A stretch of DNA of 13,572 nucleotides from JAEUTH01 sp044230205 (lineage in GTDB: Bacteria > Bacteroidota > Bacteroidia > AKYH767-A > OLB10): positions 1-13,572 of the forward strand of contig JBGARN010000114.1 in the NCBI GenBank assembly GCA_044230205.1, written 5' to 3'. The notes below the pieces were generated by a model that saw only the letters and a list, made by a program, of their open reading frames with translations, did not search any database and was not told the DNA's origin. This document shows, piece by piece, positions 7,640-13,572 of the stretch. Every line of letters begins with the position of its first letter. Position 1 is the first letter of the stretch. A program made the position numbers and the translations under genes.

Positions 7640-9436
7640 TTGAAATCACTACGCTTTTTAAATAAGTACTTTTACAAATACCGTGGCAGAGTTGTTTTAG
7701 GGATACTATTTGTTACTCTTAGCAATGTATTTTACATACTTCAACCCATTTTAATCCGCGAAGCACTGGATGAAGTAGCGAGTAAAATAAGTGTCTATCT
7801 AAACACCGGCACCAAAGCAGAACAGGTAGTATTGTACAACCAGGTTGTGCGAAATGTTCTGGTTTTTTGCGGGTTGGTTCTTGCAGTAATGTTGATGCGT
7901 GGTTTGTTTCTTTTCCTCATGCGGCAAACCATAATCGTTATATCGCGGCATATCGAATTTGATATGAAAAATGATATATACAAACACTATCAGCGACTCA
8001 GCGCATCATTTTATGCAGTAAATAATACAGGTGATCTGATGAATCGCATCAGCGAAGATGTTTCAAGGGTGCGTATGTATGTCGGCCCTGCTTTAATGTA
8101 TATCGTAAATACAGTGGTAATGTTCTGCTTTACTATTATCTCTATGCTCAGCAGTGATGTTTTCTTAACTATAATTGTAATTGCTCCACTGCCCGTACTA
8201 ATCATTATTGCCTATTACGTACATTCAATAATTAATGAAAAAAGTGAGCGCGTTCAGGAAAAACTATCTGACCTTTCAACATTTGTACAGGAATCATTTT
8301 CTGGAATCCGCATTCTAAAGGCATTTGCAAGAGAAGATCAGTTTAGCCGCAATTTTGAAATCAATAGTGACGAATACAAAAAAGAATCCTTACAGCTTTC
8401 AAAAGTTAATGCTTTGTTTTTTCCTTCATTAACCCTGCTGGTTGGGCTTAGTGCAGTGCTTTGCGTATATGTAGGTGGTTTACAGGTGATCAATAATAAA
8501 ATAACCATTGGCACGATAGCTGAATTTATTATGTATATCAATATGCTAACTTTTCCTGTAGCTTCATTAGGCTGGGTTATTTCATTAATACAACGGGCTG
8601 CCGCTTCACAGCAACGTATCAATGAATTTTTATTTACCAATCCCGAGATTGTAAATAAAAGCAACCAATCATTGCAGCTTAAGGGTTCGATTGCATTCAA
8701 TAATGTGAGTTTTACTTTTCAGCATTCAGGAATTACTGCCTTAAAAAATATTTCCTTTAAGGTTGATGCCGGAAAATCAATCGGAATCATAGGTAAAACA
8801 GGATGTGGAAAAAGCACCATTGCTAACTTACTTTTGAGAATTTATGATTTAAGCAAAGGTCAGATTTTGATTGACGGTAAGGATATACGAGAAATTAATC
8901 TGCATTTATTGCGGGATAAAATTGGCTATGTACAACAGGAGGTTTTCTTGTTTTCGGATAGCATTGCCAATAATATCACATTTGGTTTACCTGCAGCAAA
9001 TAATGCCGAAGACGATAGAAAAAAAATGATAGATGCTGCAAAAAATGCGGCTATCTATGATAACATTATGCAGTTTGAAAAAGGTTTTGAAACCATGCTT
9101 GGTGAGAGAGGCATTAACCTGTCAGGAGGACAGAAACAGCGTGTGTCTATAGCCAGGGCTATAGTAAAGGAACCGGTTATCTTAATTTTTGATGATGTAC
9201 TTTCGGCTGTTGATACTCAAACAGAAGAGCAGATACTAAACCATCTCAAAAACATTATGAAAGACAAAACAACCATCATCATTTCTCACAGGGTTTCATC
9301 AGTAAAAAATGCAGATAACATAATTGTTATGGATGATGGAAAAATTACCGAATCAGGAACTCATGAAGAATTAATTTTAAACAAAGGATTTTATTTCGAC
9401 CTTTATGAAAAGCAATTGGTAGAGGAAGAATCGTAG
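7640..9436 (+). CDS. ABC exporter, fused permease and ATPase (MsbA/MdlB/YheH-like), TTG start
   Basis: The product has 598 residues and a type IV ABC exporter half-transporter layout: six membrane helices in about 15-320, then a nucleotide-binding domain from about 348. Walker A is GKTGCGKST (385-393), the Q-loop is VQQE (431-434), the signature is LSGGQ (494-498), Walker B is VILIFDD (513-519), and the H-loop His is H550. The residue after the Walker B Asp is Asp519, not the catalytic Glu. This occurs in one half of heterodimeric exporters, so a partner encoded elsewhere is possible. The substrate could be drugs, lipid or peptide; sequence alone does not decide. The start is TTG at 7640: a TAG stop lies in frame four codons upstream with no ATG between, and KSLRFLNKYFYKYR is the expected family N terminus. 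The TPM gene follows after 7 bases and is probably co-transcribed. Confidence 0.93.
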   Translation: MKSLRFLNKYFYKYRGRVVLGILFVTLSNVFYILQPILIREALDEVASKISVYLNTGTKAEQVVLYNQVVRNVLVFCGLVLAVMLMRGLFLFLMRQTIIVISRHIEFDMKNDIYKHYQRLSASFYAVNNTGDLMNRISEDVSRVRMYVGPALMYIVNTVVMFCFTIISMLSSDVFLTIIVIAPLPVLIIIAYYVHSIINEKSERVQEKLSDLSTFVQESFSGIRILKAFAREDQFSRNFEINSDEYKKESLQLSKVNALFFPSLTLLVGLSAVLCVYVGGLQVINNKITIGTIAEFIMYINMLTFPVASLGWVISLIQRAAASQQRINEFLFTNPEIVNKSNQSLQLKGSIAFNNVSFTFQHSGITALKNISFKVDAGKSIGIIGKTGCGKSTIANLLLRIYDLSKGQILIDGKDIREINLHLLRDKIGYVQQEVFLFSDSIANNITFGLPAANNAEDDRKKMIDAAKNAAIYDNIMQFEKGFETMLGERGINLSGGQKQRVSIARAIVKEPVILIFDDVLSAVDTQTEEQILNHLKNIMKDKTTIIISHRVSSVKNADNIIVMDDGKITESGTHEELILNKGFYFDLYEKQLVEEES

Positions 9437-9443
9437 AACAATT

Positions 9444-9962
9444 ATGATGAAAACAATATTTACCCTTTTTTTATTTTTCATATCACTAATTACTCAGGCG
9501 CAAATCAACATTTCGTTTGAAAAAGATTCTATGTCGGGACAGGCGCCTTTAATTGCAATTCCCGATTCAAAAGGATATATAAATGACCGTGCTCACACCT
9601 TTTCAGCTGAAGAAATAAAAAAACTCAGAGCCTATATGGTATCACAAAAAATGGACTCTACACAAATTACAGTGCTTACCATATCCACCATACAACCATT
9701 TGATTCATTAGAACAATTGGCTAATACCTATGCTGATGTATGGGAACTTGGTAAAGAAAAAAACAATGGTGTTTTAATCATCTTCAGTGCCGAATTAAAA
9801 AAATCAAGGATTCAGGTTGGTGATGGAATTGCTGCCAGGTTTACACCTGAGGTTCTTAAAACCATAGACAATGCTATGATTCCTGAGTTTGTCAACAAAA
9901 AATATTACGAAGGAACCCTTAAAGCATTGCAACTTATAAGCAAACAACTTAAAAACAATTAA
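9444..9962 (+). CDS. Exported TPM-domain protein (TLP18.3/Psb32/MOLO-1 family)
   Basis: The product has 172 residues. Its signal peptide is MMKTIFTLFLFFISLITQAQ, with cleavage near residue 19. The mature part is a single TPM domain: YINDRAHTFSAEEIKKL near the start, then a TVLTI strand, NGVLIIFS (the NNG-vlilv motif of the family), RIQVGDGI and FVNKKYYEGTLKAL at the end. Longer family members have a C-terminal membrane helix and a Gly-rich tail; this one ends after the domain, so it should be a soluble periplasmic protein. TPM proteins have been linked to photosystem repair, receptor modulation and acid phosphatase activity in various organisms, so no single function can be assigned. Met1 or Met2 may start translation. 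It follows the ABC exporter by 7 bases and converges on the response regulator with 8 bases between stops. Confidence 0.88.
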   Translation: MMKTIFTLFLFFISLITQAQINISFEKDSMSGQAPLIAIPDSKGYINDRAHTFSAEEIKKLRAYMVSQKMDSTQITVLTISTIQPFDSLEQLANTYADVWELGKEKNNGVLIIFSAELKKSRIQVGDGIAARFTPEVLKTIDNAMIPEFVNKKYYEGTLKALQLISKQLKNN

Positions 9963-9970
9963 GATTTAAA

Positions 9971-10687
9971 TTACAGGCTCATTAATTCCTTAAACTTAAC
10001 AGCCTGCCTGTTGCTTACTTCAACTTTATTACCTGATTTTAGCTCAATCAACAAACCGCCTTTAAAAAAGGCAGCAATATCTTTTATATAATTAATATTG
10101 ATGATTTGCTGACGATTAACACGAAAAAAAACACTTCCAGGCATTTTTTCTTCAAGTTGATTTAGTGATTTATGTAATAAAGGTGATTGATTTTCAAAAT
10201 ACAACCGTGCATAATTACCCACACTTTCAACAAGAAATATGTCTGCAATATTTACGAAGTAGCATTTTTCACCGTCTTTAATAAATACTTTACGATCTGC
10301 TGATGCTACTTGTTTATTATCGGTAGCTGTTTTCAGTTCAGCAATTACTTTCACAATAGCTTTACTTAACCGCTCTTCGCGAATAGGTTTTAAAAGATAA
10401 TCCAAAGCGTTGGCTTCAAAGGCTTTTATAGCATACTGATCGTATGCCGTAGCAAAAATTACAGCAGGTACGTGTTCTATCTCCTGTAACATTTCAAAAC
10501 CTGTTTTGCCAGGCATATTAATGTCAAGAAAAATTAAATCAGGTTGTAACTCATTAATTTTCTTTATTCCATCATCAGCATTTTCAGCTTCATCAATAAT
10601 CTCAATATTCTGAAATTCCTTTAATAGAAATCTTAATTCCTGCCTGGCCAGTTTTTCATCATCAATTAAAATGGTGCGTATATTCAT
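9971..10687 (-). CDS. LytTR-family response regulator
   Basis: The product has 238 residues. The receiver domain (about 3-118) has the acidic pair D9/D10, phospho-acceptor D55 in LIFLDINMPGKTG, T80 in IFATAYDQYA, and K100 in YLLKPI. A LytTR DNA-binding domain fills about 132-236, with VFIKDGEKCYFV, VESVGNYARLYF and FFRVNRQQIININYI motifs. It should act as a transcription regulator that is phosphorylated by the kinase encoded immediately upstream (6 bases between the kinase TGA and this ATG). Length and motifs are complete. Target genes cannot be read from the window; genes adjacent on the same strand, including its own operon, are candidates only by analogy. Confidence 0.96.
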   Translation of the reverse strand: MNIRTILIDDEKLARQELRFLLKEFQNIEIIDEAENADDGIKKINELQPDLIFLDINMPGKTGFEMLQEIEHVPAVIFATAYDQYAIKAFEANALDYLLKPIREERLSKAIVKVIAELKTATDNKQVASADRKVFIKDGEKCYFVNIADIFLVESVGNYARLYFENQSPLLHKSLNQLEEKMPGSVFFRVNRQQIININYIKDIAAFFKGGLLIELKSGNKVEVSNRQAVKFKELMSL

Positions 10688-10693
10688 AGGTTA

Positions 10694-11809
10694 TCAGTTA
10701 TTGGCTGTTAACGTAATTGTTTCTGTGGCATTAACTTGCTCAGAAAGCGGTATATAAACAGAAGCCACAACTGAATTACTTCCGGTATTTTCAATTTTAA
10801 ATTTTGCCTTACCGCCATACAATAAATCAAGTCTTTGGATAGTATTTGCAATTCCAATACCCTCACTACTGCTGGCGGGCAAAACATAGCGGCCATTATT
10901 TATTACCTGTACAAGTAAAAAATCGTTTTCTACTACAGAGCGCAAGCCAATTTCGCCACCGGCCTTACTTGGTGCAATCCCGTGCTTAATAGCATTCTCT
11001 GCAAGTGTGAGTATAATTAATGGTGGAATACTCATTTTATTTGTAGTTTCATCAATATCAAAGCTAAAATTTAAACGATCACCAAATCGAATTTTTTCAA
11101 GGGCCAGGTAATCCCTTGTAACTTCTATTTCTTCTTTGAATAAGACAAAAGTTTTGCGTTCGGAATTAAGTGAATAGCGAAGTATTTCTGATAGCAATGT
11201 TGTTGCCATGCGAGCGTTTTCAGGCTCACTAATTGTTAATGAACGGATACTGTTAAGAGCATTGAACAGAAAATGCGGATTGATTTGATTGCGCAGATTT
11301 TGTAGTGTTGCATCTTTAAGCTGCGATTCTGCTTTCAATGCCTTTACCTTTGCCGTCTGAAAATTTTCAAAATACTGAAATACAAAATACAAAACAGACC
11401 AGAGCATTAGCACAAAATAAATATTAAGCATGCTCAGGTAAAAATAAGCCCAGTAACTCGGATCAACTACACTTCGTCCATGCAAATTGAGTTTAAAAAA
11501 ATATTCACCACTTAATACAACGATAACGTTGTAAAAAGTTTGGGCAATGAAAAAGACTATGGTTGCAACTAGCGCACCTGCAAAAATATTGATGATTAAC
11601 TTCGGTAACGGAAGATTAAACCAATTGAAGTTTCGTATTATTTTACGGTAAAGGTGAGTTACAAGAATGCCATTGAAAAAACTGCCAACAAAATAAATTT
11701 CCTCATAAGGAACCCTGTCATTAAACAGCGGCAGTGATAGGTAGTTTATAAATACATATAAAAGCCAACCGCTAATTTGTAATGTCCAGTAAAGATTGCG
11801 CTTATTCAC
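10694..11809 (-). CDS. LytS/YehU-like sensor histidine kinase, GTG start
   Basis: The product has 371 residues. The N-terminal half has four hydrophobic segments (about 8-26, 38-55, 72-98, 120-146) with no periplasmic sensor domain, so the membrane segments themselves or small loops sense the signal. A coiled stretch at about 150-172 leads into the His_kinase domain with INPHFLFNAL, where H179 is the phosphorylated His. The ATPase part has LAENAIKHGI (N box, E271-N272) and GIGIANTIQRL (G box). The start is GTG at 11809: a TAA stop lies two codons upstream in frame, no ATG comes before the first membrane segment, and MNKRNLYWTLQISGWLLY is typical of the family. The stop is TGA followed directly by an in-frame TAA. 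It pairs with the LytTR regulator downstream. Confidence 0.95.
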   Translation of the reverse strand: MNKRNLYWTLQISGWLLYVFINYLSLPLFNDRVPYEEIYFVGSFFNGILVTHLYRKIIRNFNWFNLPLPKLIINIFAGALVATIVFFIAQTFYNVIVVLSGEYFFKLNLHGRSVVDPSYWAYFYLSMLNIYFVLMLWSVLYFVFQYFENFQTAKVKALKAESQLKDATLQNLRNQINPHFLFNALNSIRSLTISEPENARMATTLLSEILRYSLNSERKTFVLFKEEIEVTRDYLALEKIRFGDRLNFSFDIDETTNKMSIPPLIILTLAENAIKHGIAPSKAGGEIGLRSVVENDFLLVQVINNGRYVLPASSSEGIGIANTIQRLDLLYGGKAKFKIENTGSNSVVASVYIPLSEQVNATETITLTANN

Positions 11810-11853
11810 AGTTTAATTTCATCAAATCAATATTCCAAAATAATTTGGTGAAA

Positions 11854-12111
11854 TTAAAAAACTGAATTTACAATTTTACCTGCCATTTTACAGGCGCCTT
11901 GTTCTACACAATTTATGGTTTGTAATGTTGCTGCTTTTCCAGAATTAACCAATGATGAGTCGGATTTTAAACTAACGCTAATTACATTGAGTTTAACTTC
12001 CTTTTCTATTTCATTTTTTGTGGCAATTGTGTTGTTAAATTTATTTTGAAACTGCGCACCAGCAATTAAAATTACTGTTACAGAAACTGAAAGAATGGTG
12101 AGGTGCTTCAT
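11854..12111 (-). CDS. Tiny exported protein with a CX5C pair, family not recognised
   Basis: The product has 85 residues. The N terminus (MKHLTILSVSVTVILIAGAQ) is a signal peptide, with probable cleavage after AGA near residue 19. The mature part is about 66 residues with two cysteines, C68 and C74 (CVEQGAC), which could form a disulfide after export. It contains an acidic/basic helix near 30-42 and ends in a short hydrophobic tail. It lies 44 bases ahead of the histidine kinase on the same strand, so it may share the transcript, though this is inference. I know no named family. The standard start, good signal peptide and clean stop argue for a real gene over chance, but its small size keeps confidence moderate. 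Confidence 0.6.
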   Translation of the reverse strand: MKHLTILSVSVTVILIAGAQFQNKFNNTIATKNEIEKEVKLNVISVSLKSDSSLVNSGKAATLQTINCVEQGACKMAGKIVNSVF

Positions 12112-12250
12112 TGTTCAATGGTTTTTAAGATTTCTGAAGCAAATATCCGCTGCCGATTCCTAATGGCGAATAACAATTACACTAATGAAGAACTAAGGTG
12201 ATGAACGCGTAAATACAATAATGACGGGGATTTTTAGGAAATGGTATTGG

Positions 12251-12910
12251 TTATTTTACCTTTTTTTTAGACAGTATATTTGTTTCATAATACTTGCAAT
12301 ACGCTGTCAATGCGCAGCTATTGCACTTCGGATTTCGGGCAATACATATATACCTGCCATGAAGAATAAGCCAATGATGAGCTAAAGCGATTTTATCAGG
12401 TGGAATTTTGCTTACCAGCTGCTTTTCGGCTGCCAATGGTGTTCGCGCACCTTTAGTTAAGCCCAGCCGGGCTGAAACCCTAAATACATGAGTATCAACT
12501 GCCATGGCAGGATACTGAAAAACAACAGAGGCAATTACGTTTGCAGTCTTTCTTCCTACACCTGGCAATTTTACCAGCTCTTCTATCCTATCGGGCACAA
12601 CATTATTAAATTCATGGACCAGCATTCTTGCCATTCCCACTAGGTTTTTCGCTTTGTTATTTGGATAGGAAATGCTTTTAATAAAAGGATAAACCTCTTC
12701 AGGTGTTGCTGATGCAAGTGCTGTTGCAGTAGGGAAAGCCCTAAAAAATGCCGGTGTTGTTAAATTTACGCGCTTGTCAGTGCATTGAGCTGAAAGGATT
12801 ACTGCTACCAATAACTGATATGGAGAATCGTAAATTAATTCTGTAGCAGCATCGGGCATGTGTTCAGAAAAGTAGTTTATCACTTTAGAAAAGCGTTCCT
12901 TTTGAGTCAT
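12251..12910 (-). CDS. nth: Endonuclease III, DNA glycosylase/AP lyase with 4Fe-4S cluster
   Basis: This 219-residue protein is full length for the family; it removes oxidised pyrimidines and cleaves the abasic site in base-excision repair. The helix-hairpin-helix LPGVGRKTANVI carries catalytic K121, and MAVDTHVFRV carries catalytic D139. The C-terminal cluster motif C-X6-C-X2-C-X5-C is complete (C189, C196, C199, C205). The order and spacing match E. coli Nth closely. It lies downstream of the sigma factor and the 76-residue gene, but an intrinsic terminator separates it from them, so it probably has its own promoter (a TATATTTG element just before the start). No defect is visible. Confidence 0.98.
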   Translation of the reverse strand: MTQKERFSKVINYFSEHMPDAATELIYDSPYQLLVAVILSAQCTDKRVNLTTPAFFRAFPTATALASATPEEVYPFIKSISYPNNKAKNLVGMARMLVHEFNNVVPDRIEELVKLPGVGRKTANVIASVVFQYPAMAVDTHVFRVSARLGLTKGARTPLAAEKQLVSKIPPDKIALAHHWLILHGRYICIARNPKCNSCALTAYCKYYETNILSKKKVK

Positions 12911-12915
12911 ACCTG

Positions 12916-12923
12916 CAAATATA
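12916..12923 (-). promoter_or_regulatory. Candidate -7 promoter element (TATATTTG) for nth
   Basis: The minus strand reads TATATTTG, a perfect TAnnTTTG match, ending 5 bases before the nth ATG. If it is used, the transcript would be nearly leaderless. No TTG lies at the usual 19-21 base distance. The preceding terminator leaves only about 64 bases for an nth promoter, which supports a site here. Confidence 0.35.
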
Positions 12924-12974
12924 TATGAATGCCAATGACCGGATTATTAAAGCCTACTTTGGCTTAATATCTTT

Positions 12975-13009
12975 AAAACAAAAAAGGATGGAAAAATTAT
13001 TCCATCCTT
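12975..13009 (-). terminator. Intrinsic terminator after the 76-residue gene
   Basis: A perfect 10-bp stem on the minus strand (AAGGATGGAA pairing with TTCCATCCTT, 13009-13000 with 12993-12984) encloses a 6-base loop. It is followed by a T-rich run at 12983-12975. It begins 25 bases after the stop of the 76-residue gene. The plus strand has no T run after the stem, so the direction is minus. Confidence 0.9.
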
Positions 13010-13034
13010 AGACATCATGTAATCAATTTAACTT

Positions 13035-13265
13035 TTATACCTGTAATGCTTTTGTTATTTCAGAATATCTGAGGATAACTTCAATTGTATCAGTATCGGG
13101 CTCCATTAAAACGTGATCTAACACATCAATGGATTCTTTTAATTTTTCAAACTCTTCATGCACTTGAAAATCACTGTCAATTGCACGTTGAACCTGAACA
13201 CTTTCCTCTAAACTTGTTTCATTAAGCAGGTAATCAATCAATTCATTTGTAGTAGTACTTTGCAT
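13035..13265 (-). CDS. Small acidic protein next to sigma factor gene, possible soluble anti-sigma-like domain
   Basis: The product has 76 residues, is acidic, lacks Cys and has no membrane segment or signal peptide. NELIDYLLNETSLEESVQVQRAIDSD followed by FEKLKESIDVLDH resembles in layout the N-terminal sigma-binding helices of membrane anti-sigma factors (a short helix, a turn with E-rich start, then helix with hydrophobic spacing), but the transmembrane helix and zinc ligands found in many of those are absent. A cytoplasmic partner of the adjacent sigma factor is the likeliest role. This rests on position and pattern only. Terminators lie both before and after it, so it may be expressed apart from the sigma gene. 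It could instead be an unrelated small regulator. Confidence 0.7.
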   Translation of the reverse strand: MQSTTTNELIDYLLNETSLEESVQVQRAIDSDFQVHEEFEKLKESIDVLDHVLMEPDTDTIEVILRYSEITKALQV

Positions 13266-13328
13266 AGGCTAATTATTATATGTTTATGGTTTAAAAACGC
13301 CACTTAGAGTTAGTTATTGTCGGGTTTG

Positions 13329-13361
13329 AAAAAAAAATGCACCGGATATTACGGTGCATTT
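13329..13361 (-). terminator. Intrinsic terminator after the sigma factor gene
   Basis: A perfect 10-bp stem (AAATGCACCG with CGGTGCATTT, 13361-13352 with 13344-13335) encloses a 7-base loop. On the minus strand it runs into nine consecutive T (13337-13329, partly shared with the stem). It starts 39 bases after the sigma stop and ends before the 76-residue gene. Confidence 0.92.
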
Positions 13362-13399
13362 ATATTAAATTAACAATCAATTTTTTGAAACCAGTTTTC

Positions 13400-13572
13400 T
13401 TATCGCTGTAAGATGAGATTTTTCTTTTCCATTATTTTGCGCATGTTTAAAATTGCATATCGCATACGCCCCAATGCAGTATTAATGCTGCAATCCATAA
13501 TTTCAGCAATTTCCTTAAAACATAAATTAGAATAGTGCCTCATCATAACCACTTCCCGCTGGTCTTCTGGCA
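13400..13572 (-). CDS. ECF-like RNA polymerase sigma factor, C-terminal end (5' part outside window)
   Basis: This open frame is cut by the right edge: two leading bases plus 56 codons and TAA. The residues run PEDQREVVMMRHYSNLCFKE, then IAEIMDCSINTALGRMRY, then a basic tail ending NLILQR. This is sigma-70 region 4: the first helix, then the helix-turn-helix in which CSINTALGRMRYAI is the recognition helix that contacts the -35 (here -33) promoter element. The INTALGRMRYA form is characteristic of ECF-type sigma factors of the Bacteroidota. Region 2 is not visible, so the exact subgroup and signal are unknown. A strong terminator lies 39 bases after the stop. Confidence 0.9.
   Translation of the reverse strand, partial: PEDQREVVMMRHYSNLCFKEIAEIMDCSINTALGRMRYAILNMRKIMEKKNLILQR

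Noticed and set aside
8338..8700. A 120-codon open frame on the minus strand opposite the ABC exporter
   Set aside because: It lies wholly inside a well-supported gene, its protein has no recognisable pattern, and the frame is a by-product of the sense codons.

Overview
The window reads as chromosomal DNA of a member of the Bacteroidota (Cytophaga/Chitinophaga/Sphingobacteria-like; I cannot be more exact). Four things point there: a giant PKD/Ig-repeat surface protein with a type IX secretion C-terminal domain of the gliding-motility-associated kind; AT-rich DNA without visible Shine-Dalgarno sites; two perfect matches to the Bacteroidota -7 promoter element TAnnTTTG; and a LytS/LytTR-type two-component pair plus an ECF sigma factor of a kind common in this phylum. 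I see no tRNA, rRNA, CRISPR array, transposase or phage gene.

Layout. (1) Bases 1-3384, plus strand: the 3' part of a very long secreted adhesin-like gene. It is open from base 1, so its start lies outside. It holds two adjacent 1113-bp super-repeats (371 codons each, five domains per unit), three further PKD domains and the type IX sorting domain. (2) 3509-4570, plus: a membrane-anchored protein with TPR-like helices, function unknown. (3) 7049-4605, minus: an apparent three-gene operon of a small exported protein, triosephosphate isomerase (tpiA) and a PagL/acyloxyacyl-hydrolase-like outer-membrane protein, with gaps of 17-19 bases. (4) 7112-7513, plus, divergent from that operon: a small exported protein resembling DUF4177. 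(5) 7640-9962, plus: an ABC exporter starting at TTG, followed after 7 bases by an exported TPM-domain protein. (6) 12111-9971, minus: a small exported two-cysteine protein, a LytS-like histidine kinase starting at GTG, and a LytTR response regulator. (7) 12910-12251, minus: endonuclease III (nth). (8) 13572-13035, minus: the C-terminal end of an ECF-like sigma factor and a 76-residue acidic protein that looks like a soluble anti-sigma-type domain. Each of these last two is followed by its own strong intrinsic terminator.

Most genes are standard families. The parts most worth a second look are the mosaic super-repeat at the left edge, the PagL-like protein with an Asn where the classical catalytic Glu would be, the ABC exporter with a degenerate Walker B carboxylate, the sigma/76-residue pair separated by a terminator, and the tiny two-Cys exported protein ahead of the two-component system. 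I do not see convincing evidence for a wholly new multi-gene system here. No gap between genes exceeds about 140 bases.
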